Assembly (NCBI RefSeq): GCF_021391535.1
Contig: NZ_CP090066.1
Span: forward strand, 819,501 to 883,500
Direction of reading: 5' to 3'
DNA length: 64,000 nucleotides
DNA from: Aurantimonas sp. HBX-1
GTDB lineage: Bacteria; Pseudomonadota; Alphaproteobacteria; Rhizobiales; Rhizobiaceae
Shown here in pieces: positions 16,698 through 25,090 of the stretch (within the stretch, counting starts at the first letter, position 1; every line of letters starts with the position of its first letter). Both the position numbers and the translations under genes were made by a program. Under the pieces are notes generated by a model. The model was given only the letters and a program-made list of their open reading frames with translations. It made no database searches and was not told the origin of the DNA.

Positions 16698-17513
16698 TCA
16701 GCTCCAGTCGCTCTTCGGGGTCTCGCTCTTGCGGCTCACCGCTGCGCCCGCGCTCGCCGTGCGACGCCCCCGGGCCGGCGCTGCCGGCTTCAGCCGGATG
16801 CGGACGCTGCCGCCCTCCGGATCTTCCACGTCGAACAGGCCGGTCGAGCGGACGAGGTCGCTGAGCTTCTTGAAGCCGTAGGTGCGCGGATCGAAGTCCG
16901 AGGCGATGTTCAGCAGCTGCTTGCCGAAGCTGCCGAGATTCACCCAGTTGTCCTCGGTGTCCATCTGGTCGATCACTCGCTTGAGCAGGTCGGCGGCCTG
17001 CTGCGGCTTGGCCAGTGGCGCAGGCGCCGGCTTGCCGTCGTCCTTCTCGGCGGTGATCCGCTGCGGCAAGAGGTTCTCGGTGTAGATGAAGCGCCGGCAG
17101 GCCTGCCGGAAGCTTTCCGGGGTCTTCTGCTCGCCGAAGCCGTAGACGTCGATGCCCTGCTCGCGGATGCGGGCGGCGAGACGGGTGAAGTCGCTGTCGG
17201 AGGAGACCAGGCAGAAGCCGTCGAAGCGGCCGCTATGCAGCAGATCCATGGCGTCGATGACCAGGGTGATGTCGGAGGCGTTCTTGCCCGTCGTGTAGGC
17301 GAACTGCTGCTGCGGGATGATCGCATGGCGCGACAGGATGTCGGCCCAGCCTTTCGACCGCGGGCTGGAGAAGTCGCCATAGATGCGCCGGACACTGGCC
17401 TCGCCGATCTTGGCGATCTCCTCGAACAGCCCGTCGGCGATCCGCGCCGAGGCGTTGTCGGCGTCGATCAGCACGGCAAGGCGATGCGTGCGGTCGGCTC
17501 GGGTCAGGGACAT
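16698..17513 (-). CDS. NYN domain protein with C-terminal OST-HTH/LOTUS-like domain
   Basis: 271 residues from ATG at 17513 (GGAAACGACG upstream). The N-terminal NYN/PIN-like nuclease domain shows the acidic residues in AVLIDADNAS, SDITLVIDAMDLL and CLVSSDSDFTRLA. The C-terminal part (about residues 160-235) with FGKQLLNIASDFDPRTYGFKKLSDLV matches the OST-HTH/LOTUS fold, an RNA-binding module. The combination is a known family of probable RNases in bacteria, often called LabA-like. Cytoplasmic; RNA target unknown. The C-terminal tail is basic and Ala/Ser-rich. It converges on the structured RNA locus. Confidence 0.85.
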   Translation of the reverse strand: MSLTRADRTHRLAVLIDADNASARIADGLFEEIAKIGEASVRRIYGDFSSPRSKGWADILSRHAIIPQQQFAYTTGKNASDITLVIDAMDLLHSGRFDGFCLVSSDSDFTRLAARIREQGIDVYGFGEQKTPESFRQACRRFIYTENLLPQRITAEKDDGKPAPAPLAKPQQAADLLKRVIDQMDTEDNWVNLGSFGKQLLNIASDFDPRTYGFKKLSDLVRSTGLFDVEDPEGGSVRIRLKPAAPARGRRTASAGAAVSRKSETPKSDWS

Positions 17514-17631
17514 CGTCGTTTCCTTGCGCTGTCGGCCGACTTGCGACGGCGGCCTGTTGCGCCCCCGCAATACTCCGCCGGGCAGCGGGCCACAACCGAG
17601 GGCCTGGCCGCCGCCGGTGATCGGCGGAGGA

Positions 17632-18636
17632 TCAGTCGCGCCGCGGGCCGGTACCGAAGCCCAGCCGGTCGAGAATCGCCTCGGCGACGGCGGTCGGCGC
17701 GCGCTCGCCGGCGCGCACCGCCGCTTCGCCGTCCTCCAGCGCGGCGCGGATCCCCGCGTCGGCGCTGATGCGGCGCCGGATGCCGTCGTCGATGGCGGCC
17801 TTCAGCCAGCGGACCCGCTGCTCGGCGCGGCGCGCGGCGAAGCTCCCGTCTGCCTCGTGGACCCGGCGGAAACGCAGGATCTCCTGCCAGAGGCCGGCGA
17901 GACCGTCGCCGCTGAGGCCGGATACGGTGAGGACGGGGACGCTCCAGGCGGCGGAGCGGGGCGAAAGGATGTTCAGCGCCGCGCGGATCTCGGCGGCGGC
18001 CGCCCGTGCCTTGACCGCATTGTCGCCATCCGCCTTGTTCATCGCGATGATGTCGGCGACCTCGAGTATGCCCTTCTTGATGCCTTGCAGTTCGTCGCCG
18101 CCCCCGGCGATCATCAGCAGCAGCACGAGATCGACCATGTCGGCAACGACGATCTCCGACTGGCCGACGCCCATCGTCTCGACGATCACCACGTCGAAGC
18201 CCGCCGCCTCGCAGAGCAGCATCGTCTCGCGGGTCCGCGCCGCGACGCCGCCGAGCGTGCCGGAGGAGGGGGAAGGGCGGATATAGGCGGCGGGATCGAC
18301 GCTGAGCCGCGGCATGCGGGTCTTGTCGCCGAGGATCGAGCCGCCGGTGCGGGCCGAGGAGGGGTCGACCGCCAGCACCGCCACCTTGTGACCCTCGCCG
18401 GTGAGCATCGTGCCGAAGGCATCGACCAGCGTCGACTTGCCGACTCCGGGAACGCCGCTCAGCCCGATCCGGATGGATCCGCCGGTGTCGCCGGCCAGCC
18501 GGTCGAGCACCGCGGCCGCCGTGGCGCGGTGATCGGCGCGGGTCGATTCGACGAGCGTGATCGCACGGCTCAGCGCCGCGCGGCTGCCGCGCCGCACGTC
18601 GTCCGCCAATGCCTCGGGATCGGGTCGCTTGTCCAT
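17632..18636 (-). CDS. meaB: methylmalonyl-CoA mutase-associated GTPase MeaB
   Basis: 334 residues from ATG at 18636; another in-frame ATG lies 5 codons upstream and neither has a good ribosome binding site. G3E GTPase motifs: Walker A GVPGVGKST, AVDPSSARTGGSILGDKTRM, ETMGVGQSE and NKAD. MeaB/ArgK protects and reloads the adenosylcobalamin cofactor of methylmalonyl-CoA mutase in the cytoplasm. The mutase genes are about 8 kb away on the same strand, not adjacent. It is divergent from pqqA with a 193-base shared upstream region. Confidence 0.92.
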   Translation of the reverse strand: MDKRPDPEALADDVRRGSRAALSRAITLVESTRADHRATAAAVLDRLAGDTGGSIRIGLSGVPGVGKSTLVDAFGTMLTGEGHKVAVLAVDPSSARTGGSILGDKTRMPRLSVDPAAYIRPSPSSGTLGGVAARTRETMLLCEAAGFDVVIVETMGVGQSEIVVADMVDLVLLLMIAGGGDELQGIKKGILEVADIIAMNKADGDNAVKARAAAAEIRAALNILSPRSAAWSVPVLTVSGLSGDGLAGLWQEILRFRRVHEADGSFAARRAEQRVRWLKAAIDDGIRRRISADAGIRAALEDGEAAVRAGERAPTAVAEAILDRLGFGTGPRRD

Positions 18637-18829
18637 GCAGCGTCGATGCATAGGGGCGCGGCGCGCGCCTGTCGACGCCGGCTTCTCCCGGCGTGTGGGA
18701 TATTTTCCCGAAAGCGCGGAAGCCCGGCTAGTCGCTTCCACGAGGGAACGGGTTTTGCTAGCTTCGCGTATTGTGGGTACTCGGAGCGATCGGCCTCCTG
18801 TCGGTTGCCCGCACTTTGGGAGAGATACC

Positions 18830-18907
18830 ATGGCCTGGAACAAGCCCGTCATCACGGAAGTCTGCGTCGCGATGGAAATCAACGGCTACATGCCGATCGA
18901 ATTCTGA
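18830..18907 (+). CDS. pqqA: PQQ precursor peptide PqqA
   Basis: 25 residues, beginning MAWNKPVITEVCVAMEINGY. The conserved Glu16 and Tyr20 of the ExxxY motif are joined by PqqE and become the PQQ skeleton. Ribosome binding site GGGAGAGATACC directly precedes the ATG. It opens the pqqABCDE operon. A strong terminator-like hairpin follows the stop codon, which should make pqqA mRNA more abundant than that of the rest. Confidence 0.95.
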   Translation: MAWNKPVITEVCVAMEINGYMPIEF

Positions 18908-18925
18908 TTGCCGTCAGCCATCGAT

Positions 18926-18961
18926 AGCCGCGGGCGGGTGGAAACCCGCCTGCGGCTTTTT
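18926..18961 (+). terminator. attenuator-like intrinsic hairpin between pqqA and pqqB
   Basis: Outer arms AGCCGC (18926-18931) and GCGGCT (18952-18957), a G-T wobble, inner arms GGCGGGT (18933-18939) and ACCCGCC (18944-18950), GGAA loop, then TTTT at 18958-18961. This has the full layout of an intrinsic terminator. It lies over the pqqB start region, so it can act on both transcription and translation of pqqB. Partial read-through is needed because pqqBCDE have no other obvious promoter. Confidence 0.8.
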
Positions 18962-19864
18962 GTATTGGGCTCTGCCGCGGGAGGCGGCTATCCCCAATGG
19001 AACTGTCTTTGCCCCGTCTGCCGGCTCTACTGGAGCGGCGACCCCCGCGTGAGCGCCCGCACGCAGTCGTCGATCGCTGCGAGCGCGGACGGCGTGCATT
19101 GGCTTCTTCTCAACGCCTCACCGGACCTTCGCGAGCAGATCCTGCGGTCGCCGCCCATCGCGCCCTCGGCCGGGGCAGGCGACGCCACGCGCCGGCATTC
19201 GCCGCTGGGCGCCGTGCTGGTAACCAACGGCGATGTCGACCATGTCGCGGGGCTGCTGACCTTGCGTGAAAAACAATCTTTCCCGCTTTACGGCACGACC
19301 GGCGTGCTCGACGTGATCGCCGCCAACCCGGTGTTCTCGGTTCTCGATCCCGCCTGCGTCGAGCGCCGGCCGGTGGTCGTCGGCGAGGCGTTCGAACCGG
19401 TCCCGGGTCTCGAGGTCGAGGTCTTCTCGGTGCCCGGCAAGGTGCCGCTCTATCTGGAGAAGGGCGAGGTCGATGTCGGCGAGGAGGGCGAGATGACGGT
19501 CGGGGTGCGGCTTTCGGCGCATGGCCGGACCGCCTACTACATCCCCGGCTGCGCGGCCGTGACCGAGGGCCTGCGCGAGCGCGTCAGGGGCGCCGACGCG
19601 CTGCTGTTCGACGGAACGGTCTTCGAGGACGACGAGATGCCGCGCGCCGGCGTCGGCGCCAAGACCGGCCGCCGGATGGGGCACGTCCCGATCGCCGGCG
19701 AGGGTGGCAGCCTGAACGCCTTCGAGGGCCTCGGCATCGGCAGCCGTGCCTATATCCATATCAACAACACCAACCCGATCCTGGTCGACGGTTCGCTCGA
19801 GCGGCAGGCCGTCGAGGCCGCCGGGTGGCAGGTGACCCGGGACGGCATGGAGATCGTGCCATGA
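18938..19864 (+). CDS. pqqB: PQQ biosynthesis protein PqqB
   Basis: 308 residues from GTG 18938; a TTG abutting the pqqA stop at 18908 is possible but less likely because the family starts close to the LFVLGSAAGGGYPQWNC block. Metallo-beta-lactamase fold with TNGDVDHVAGLL, and the CLCP..C cysteine site typical of PqqB. PqqB hydroxylates the Glu-Tyr intermediate in PQQ synthesis. The start lies inside the attenuator hairpin. It ends in an ATGA overlap with pqqC. Confidence 0.92.
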   Translation: METRLRLFVLGSAAGGGYPQWNCLCPVCRLYWSGDPRVSARTQSSIAASADGVHWLLLNASPDLREQILRSPPIAPSAGAGDATRRHSPLGAVLVTNGDVDHVAGLLTLREKQSFPLYGTTGVLDVIAANPVFSVLDPACVERRPVVVGEAFEPVPGLEVEVFSVPGKVPLYLEKGEVDVGEEGEMTVGVRLSAHGRTAYYIPGCAAVTEGLRERVRGADALLFDGTVFEDDEMPRAGVGAKTGRRMGHVPIAGEGGSLNAFEGLGIGSRAYIHINNTNPILVDGSLERQAVEAAGWQVTRDGMEIVP

Positions 19865-20631
19865 AGGCGATGATGGACCGGCAGGAGTTCGAGGCCGCGC
19901 TGCGCCAGATCGGCGCCGAGCGCTATCACCACCTGCACCCGTTCCAGAAGCTGCTCCAGGACGGCAAGCTGACGAAGGTCCAGGTCCAGGCCTGGGCGCT
20001 CAATCGCTATTACTACCAGTCGCAGATCCCGGTGAAGGATGCGTCGATCCTCGCCCGGCTGCAGACCACGGCGCTGCGGCGCGAATGGCGCCAGCGCATC
20101 ATCGACCATGACGGGCAGGAGGCTTGCGACGGCCAGCCGGCGCAGCGCGGCGGCATCGAGAAGTGGATCGCCCTCACCGACGGCGTGGGGTTCGATCCGG
20201 ACTATGTCGAGTCGGGCGTCGGCATCCTCCCGGCGACGCGCTTCGCGGTCGACGCCTATGTGCATTTCGTCCGCGAGAAGACGCTGCTCGAAGCCATCGC
20301 CTCGTCGCTGACCGAACTGTTCTCGCCGACGGTGATCGGCATCCGCAGCAAGGGCATGCTGGCGCATTACGATTTCATCTCGACGGAGACGCTGGCCTAT
20401 TTCGACAAGCGGCCGGTGCAGGCGAAGCGCGATTCGGATTTCGCCCTGGCCTACTGCCTCGACAACGCCCGCCGTCCAGAGGACCAGCGCGCCGTCATGG
20501 ACGCACTCCGCTTCAAGTGCGAGGTGCTGTGGGCCCAGCTGGACGCGCTGTACTTCTCCTATGTCGAGCCCGCCATGACGCCGCCGGATGCGTGGCGGCC
20601 GGGCGTCGGCATGCGCGCGGAGACGACATGA
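19861..20631 (+). CDS. pqqC: pyrroloquinoline-quinone synthase PqqC
   Basis: 256 residues, starting in the ATGA overlap with pqqB. Haem-oxygenase-like helical fold; conserved blocks YHHLHPFQKLL, QAWALNRYYYQSQIPVKDASIL and HYDFISTETLAYF. PqqC is a cofactorless oxidase that performs the final ring closure and eight-electron oxidation to PQQ in the cytoplasm. It overlaps pqqD by ATGA. pqqC and pqqD are separate here, not fused as in Methylobacterium. Confidence 0.95.
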   Translation: MKAMMDRQEFEAALRQIGAERYHHLHPFQKLLQDGKLTKVQVQAWALNRYYYQSQIPVKDASILARLQTTALRREWRQRIIDHDGQEACDGQPAQRGGIEKWIALTDGVGFDPDYVESGVGILPATRFAVDAYVHFVREKTLLEAIASSLTELFSPTVIGIRSKGMLAHYDFISTETLAYFDKRPVQAKRDSDFALAYCLDNARRPEDQRAVMDALRFKCEVLWAQLDALYFSYVEPAMTPPDAWRPGVGMRAETT

Positions 20632-20906
20632 CCGGATTGCCGGACGACACGGTGCCGAAACTGCCGCACGGGGTAAGGCTGCGCGAGGACAAGATCCGCG
20701 GCGGCTTCATCCTGGTCGGGCCCGAACGGATCTTCAACGCCGACGGCGTCGCGCGGGAGATTCTGCAGCGGGTCGATGGCCGGGCCTCGATCGGCGACAT
20801 CGTGCGGCAGCTGGGCGAGGTCTTCGCCGCCGACGAGGCGACGATCCGCCCGGACGTCGAAAGCTTCCTGCTCGACCTTCGCGACAAGCAGATGGTGACG
20901 CTATGA
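20628..20906 (+). CDS. pqqD: PQQ peptide chaperone PqqD
   Basis: 92 residues. RiPP recognition element fold; typical PqqD blocks LPHGVRLREDKIRGGFILVGPER and a C-terminal winged-helix segment SFLLDLRDKQMV. It binds PqqA and presents it to PqqE. Starts and ends in ATGA overlaps with pqqC and pqqE, which keeps the proteins in ratio. Confidence 0.93.
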   Translation: MTGLPDDTVPKLPHGVRLREDKIRGGFILVGPERIFNADGVAREILQRVDGRASIGDIVRQLGEVFAADEATIRPDVESFLLDLRDKQMVTL

Positions 20907-22042
20907 GCCAGACACTGCTCGACCGACGCCCCGCGCCGGCACCCCGGGCCGCACCGCCGCCGCCGCTGGGGCTGCTGGCGGAACTGACGCACCGGTGCCC
21001 GCTGCGCTGTACCTACTGCTCCAATCCACTGCAGCTCGACGGCCGCTCGTCCGAGCTCGATACCGAGACCTGGAAGCGGGTGTTCACGGAGGCCGCCGAA
21101 CTCGGCGTCATCCATATCCATTTGTCCGGCGGCGAGCCGACGGCGCGCCGCGACATCGTCGAGCTGACCCGCCATGCTTCCGAGGTCGGGCTCTACACCA
21201 ACCTCATCACCTCCGGCATCGGGGTCTCCGACGCGCAGCTCGACGCCCTGCTGGAAGCCGGCTGCGACCACATCCAGCTGTCGCTGCAGGGCGCCAACCC
21301 GGAAGTCACCGAGCTGGTCGGCGGCTACCGCGGCGGCTTCGAGAAGAAGGAAGCCTTTGCCCGCGCCGTCGTGGCGCGCGGCTTCCCGCTGACCCTCAAT
21401 GCCGTCATCCACCGGATGAACATCCACCAGGTGCCGGCGATGATCGAGAAGGCCGTCGAGTTCGGTGCCCGGCGGCTCGAAATCGCACATACGCAGTATT
21501 ACGGTTGGGCGCTGAAGAACCGGTCGCAGCTGATGCCGGCGCGCGAGGACGTCGACCGGACCATCGTCGAGGTCGAAGAGGCGCGGGAGCGGCTGAAGGG
21601 CCAGCTGGTGATCGACGCGGTGTTCCCCGACTATTACGCGCGCTATCCCAAGCTCTGCAATGGCGGCTGGGGTGCCCGCACATTGAGCGTCACGCCGGCG
21701 GGCCGGGCGCTGCCCTGCCACGCCGCCGAGACGATCAAGCACCTGGAATTCTGGTCGGTGCGCGATCACTCGCTGGCCGACATCTGGACCGGATCGCCGG
21801 CCTTCGAGGCCTATCGCGGCACCGGCTGGATGAAGGAGCCCTGCACCTCCTGCGAACGCCGGCACGTCGACTTCGGCGGCTGCCGCTGCCAGGCCTTGGC
21901 GCTCACCGGGGATGCCGCCAATACCGATCCGGCCTGCATCAAGTCGCCGCTGCACCGCGAACTCGGCGAAATCGCCACCAGCGAGGCCTCTTCCGTGGTC
22001 GATCCGCTGGCCGTGGTCTATCGCGGCTTCCGCGCCAGCTGA
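20903..22042 (+). CDS. pqqE: PqqA peptide cyclase PqqE (radical SAM/SPASM)
   Basis: 379 residues. Radical SAM cluster motif CPLRCTYC at about residues 32-39, then HLSGGEP. The C-terminal SPASM region carries cysteines in KLCNGGWG, ALPCHAAE, CTSCERR and GGCRCQA for auxiliary iron-sulfur clusters. It forms the carbon-carbon bond between Glu and Tyr of PqqA. Last gene of the operon; pqqF/G proteases are not in this window, and neither is a PQQ-dependent dehydrogenase. Confidence 0.95.
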   Translation: MSQTLLDRRPAPAPRAAPPPPLGLLAELTHRCPLRCTYCSNPLQLDGRSSELDTETWKRVFTEAAELGVIHIHLSGGEPTARRDIVELTRHASEVGLYTNLITSGIGVSDAQLDALLEAGCDHIQLSLQGANPEVTELVGGYRGGFEKKEAFARAVVARGFPLTLNAVIHRMNIHQVPAMIEKAVEFGARRLEIAHTQYYGWALKNRSQLMPAREDVDRTIVEVEEARERLKGQLVIDAVFPDYYARYPKLCNGGWGARTLSVTPAGRALPCHAAETIKHLEFWSVRDHSLADIWTGSPAFEAYRGTGWMKEPCTSCERRHVDFGGCRCQALALTGDAANTDPACIKSPLHRELGEIATSEASSVVDPLAVVYRGFRAS

Positions 22043-22055
22043 GCGGCGCCTTGGT

Positions 22056-22862
22056 TCAGATTTCCTCGAGGCGGCGCCGGGACTCCGCCCGGGCCGTTCC
22101 GGTCAGATCGACCGGCATCGGATAGCGGCGGAACGGGCGACCGTCATTGTCGTTCGCCAGCATGGCGTGCCGGTTGAGGAAGTCCGTCGAGCGGGAAACC
22201 CCGAACAGCGCCTCGCGCTCCTCCGGATCGGAGGAGAAGATCGGGTACCGCGTGTAGACCCGCTCGCGGATGGTCTCCGTGTCGTTCGACAGCAGGCACA
22301 GGGGTTTGACCAGGCCGAGATAGTCGCGCGGCTGGGTGCGCGGCTCGAGCTGGAAGATGCGCCGGTAGAACGGCGTATGCTCCAGCCGGGCGGTGGCGAT
22401 GATGTGGTCGGTGTCGAAATGGTCCGCCGCCATCGCGGCCAGTCGGAGCGTGGCATAGGGCATCAGCGCCGTCGCCGCCCTGACGCGCCGGTCGACGACG
22501 AAGCGCGTCGGGTCGACGAAGGTCTCGCCGCGACCGGTGAGCACCCCCAGCACGTCCGCGAAGGCCGTCATGCTCGGCGTGTCCGGATATTCGGGCGTCG
22601 CGATATGCAGCCGTATCGAGCTGATCAGCCGGTCGCGGTAGCGAATGGCAAACAGGAAGCCGTTGTCCTGCTCGTCAAACGGGTCGGTAAAGCGCGGATG
22701 CTCCCGCGGATCGATCGCCGCCTCCGAAAGGTAGCAGTCGTAGCGAAGCCGGTAGACGGCCTCGCGCTGCTCATCCGTCTCGACCCGATCGTACTCGATA
22801 TCCTCCAGCAAGGAGGAAACCTTCAGGGCGAACAGCCCCTCCCGGTGATCGGTCGTACTCAT
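22056..22862 (-). CDS. N-acyl amino acid synthase FeeM-type acyltransferase
   Basis: 268 residues from ATG at 22862. The region EQREAVYRLRYDCYL, ISSIRLH and FVDPTRFVVD matches the GNAT-like fold shared by acyl-homoserine lactone synthases and FeeM N-acyl amino acid synthases. The enzyme would transfer an acyl chain from acyl-ACP to an amino acid or similar amine. No acyl carrier protein gene lies nearby. The adjacent gene on the same strand is a GGDEF-EAL protein. Product unknown; it could give a signal molecule or a membrane lipid precursor. Confidence 0.7.
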   Translation of the reverse strand: MSTTDHREGLFALKVSSLLEDIEYDRVETDEQREAVYRLRYDCYLSEAAIDPREHPRFTDPFDEQDNGFLFAIRYRDRLISSIRLHIATPEYPDTPSMTAFADVLGVLTGRGETFVDPTRFVVDRRVRAATALMPYATLRLAAMAADHFDTDHIIATARLEHTPFYRRIFQLEPRTQPRDYLGLVKPLCLLSNDTETIRERVYTRYPIFSSDPEEREALFGVSRSTDFLNRHAMLANDNDGRPFRRYPMPVDLTGTARAESRRRLEEI

Positions 22863-22967
22863 AACTACACACGCCCCCGCATCTGTGGAGACAAGGTACA
22901 ATTCTACCGATCGTTTGCAATTCATTAACCATGATAAGGCTGACAAAAATTCAGCTGTGGTTAACGT

Positions 22968-24887
22968 CTATTGGGCGGCTTGACGCGCGATCGGGGACAT
23001 GGGTCGCGAGCGACGCAGCAATTCCTGCACGCCGCAGGTGCTGAGCGGGCCGCCGAAGACGAAGCCCTGCACCTCGTGGGCGTTGGGGTTGCGCTCCAGC
23101 ATGTCGAGCTGGTCGTGCGTCTCGACCCCCTCGATGACGGTGATCAGGTCGAGTTCGGCGATGAAGGCGATGAGGCCGCGCAGCAGGGTCTGGCGACGCG
23201 CGTCGTCGAACACGCCGGTCAGGAAGCTGCGGTCGATCTTCACCTTGTCGATGGGCAGGTTGTTGATGTAGCCGAGATTGGAATAGCCGGTGCCGAAGTC
23301 GTCGATCGAGAAGCGCACGCCAAGGTCGCGCAGGGCGCGGATCTGCCGCATCGTCTCGCTGTCGCAGCCGACGAAGAGGTTTTCCGTCAGCTCCACCTCG
23401 AGGCGATGTGCCGGCAGTCCGCTTTCCGCCAGGTTGCGCAGGATCATGTCCTGGAGGTCCGACCGCTGAAGCTGGCTGGGCGAGATGTTGATCGCGACGG
23501 CGACGTCGCCGGGCCAGCTGGCGGCGGCGCGGCAGGCGATCGCCACCGTCTTGTCGGTGACGCGGCCGATCAGGCCGGACTCCTCGGCGATCGGCAGGAA
23601 CTCCGCCGGCGGCACGATGCCACGCGTCGGATGCTTCCAGCGAACCAGCGCCTCGAACGAGGCGACCTCCATCGAGCGCGTCCGGATGATCGGCTGGAAC
23701 ACCATGTAGAGTTCGCCGTCGCACTCGAGCGCCCCGCGCAGGTCGGTCTCGATCGCCAGCCGTTCCTGCTCCGCGTCCGCCATGGCGGTCTCGTAGAAGG
23801 CGAAGCTGTTCCGGCTGTTGTGCTTGACGTGATAGAGCGCGACGTCGGCGCGCTGCAGCAGGTGCTCGGCGCTGGTCGCGTCCTCCGGGAAGATCGCGGT
23901 GCCGATCGAGCAGCCGATATTCGCCACGGTCGCACCGAGGTCGTAGGGGTCGTTGCACGTCGCGATCAGCGCCGCCGCAAGGTCCGCTGCGTCCTGGCGG
24001 GAGCCGATGCCGTACTGGAGGATGACGAACTCGTCGCCGGCGTGGCGGGCGACGACGCAGGATTCGCCCGCTGTCGCGGTGAAGCGCCGCGCCGCCTCGA
24101 GCAGCAGACGGTCGCCGGCGCTGTGGCCCAGCGTGTCGTTGACGCGCTTGAACTTATCGAGATCGAGGAAATGCAGGGCGAAGGGCTGGTCAAGGCGCTC
24201 GACGCCGGCACTGATCATGCGTTGCGTGGCGGCCCGGTTGGGCAGGCCCGTCAGGGAATCGCGGTGCGCCAGATCCTGGTTGATGCGAGCCGTGTTCAGC
24301 GCGTCGAGGAAGGTCTTCCCGACCCGCCGCGAGTTGGCCAGCACCGACAGCATGAAGACCGCGAAGAACAGGCCGCAGACCAGGTACCAGCCGGAATTCT
24401 TGACGAGGAAGGCCGTCGCCACCGGCACGGCCAGGGCGACCAGCTGCAGCGAGACCGTCGCGGGGCTGGCGAAATTGCGCCCCTGGATGCCGACCATGAA
24501 GCCGACAGCGGTCGACAGAGCGATGAGCTCGCTGAGCGGGTCGGTGTCGACCCAGAACACCACCGTGGTCCATGCGCCCACCGTGAGGACGTGCAGCGTT
24601 CCGAGAATGCAGTAGAGGAGGAGGTAGCGGCGGGGGCTGGCGATCCCGCGGGCGTCGCGTTCCTCGAAGCGCAGCATCGACACGACGCGGATGATAGTGA
24701 GCACCGTCAGGATGCCGCAGACGAGCCACAGCGCCGGGTGTCCCATGCGGGCGCCCGTCATCGCGGTTCCGACGATTACCACGAACGAACCGATCGCAAA
24801 CGCCCCCACGTCCCCGTAGAGGGAGCGGACTGTCTGAAGTTCGTCCTGATATTCTCTGCTTTTAGCCTTCGCGGAGGGGCGTTGCAT
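22968..24887 (-). CDS. membrane-bound GGDEF-EAL protein
   Basis: 639 residues from ATG at 24887 (GGAGACC upstream). N-terminal region to about residue 175 has several membrane helices (GAFAIGSFVVIVGTAMTG, LWLVCGILTVLTIIRVV and more). The GGDEF domain follows with LAHRDSLTGLPNR and an active-site variant AGDEF. The EAL domain keeps the catalytic set: FEALVRWKHP, VELTENLF, IDDFGTGYSNL, VKIDRSF and EGVETHDQL. The EAL part should hydrolyse cyclic di-GMP; cyclase activity of AGDEF is uncertain. The N-terminal sensor ligand is unknown. Membrane-located. Confidence 0.9.
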   Translation of the reverse strand: MQRPSAKAKSREYQDELQTVRSLYGDVGAFAIGSFVVIVGTAMTGARMGHPALWLVCGILTVLTIIRVVSMLRFEERDARGIASPRRYLLLYCILGTLHVLTVGAWTTVVFWVDTDPLSELIALSTAVGFMVGIQGRNFASPATVSLQLVALAVPVATAFLVKNSGWYLVCGLFFAVFMLSVLANSRRVGKTFLDALNTARINQDLAHRDSLTGLPNRAATQRMISAGVERLDQPFALHFLDLDKFKRVNDTLGHSAGDRLLLEAARRFTATAGESCVVARHAGDEFVILQYGIGSRQDAADLAAALIATCNDPYDLGATVANIGCSIGTAIFPEDATSAEHLLQRADVALYHVKHNSRNSFAFYETAMADAEQERLAIETDLRGALECDGELYMVFQPIIRTRSMEVASFEALVRWKHPTRGIVPPAEFLPIAEESGLIGRVTDKTVAIACRAAASWPGDVAVAINISPSQLQRSDLQDMILRNLAESGLPAHRLEVELTENLFVGCDSETMRQIRALRDLGVRFSIDDFGTGYSNLGYINNLPIDKVKIDRSFLTGVFDDARRQTLLRGLIAFIAELDLITVIEGVETHDQLDMLERNPNAHEVQGFVFGGPLSTCGVQELLRRSRPMSPIARQAAQ

Positions 24888-25090
24888 GGTCTCCGATGCC
24901 GAGTGAACCTGCGGCAGATTGATCGAGAACACGAAATTATCGGTTAACGATAGCGCGGCGCACAGTTCTCGACGCGACCTCGCCCAGGAATTACAGTTGC
25001 ATCTGCAATGTCAGGTTGAATTGCTCAGGAGCCTGAGCGAGGCCTGTATAGCAGAATCGGCGCCAGACGCCACCAAGCAACTATGCCTTG

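Noticed and set aside
22971..24947. Plus-strand 658-codon frame across the GGDEF-EAL gene
   Set aside because: Long only because of high GC third positions; the minus-strand frame contains AGDEF and EAL catalytic motifs.
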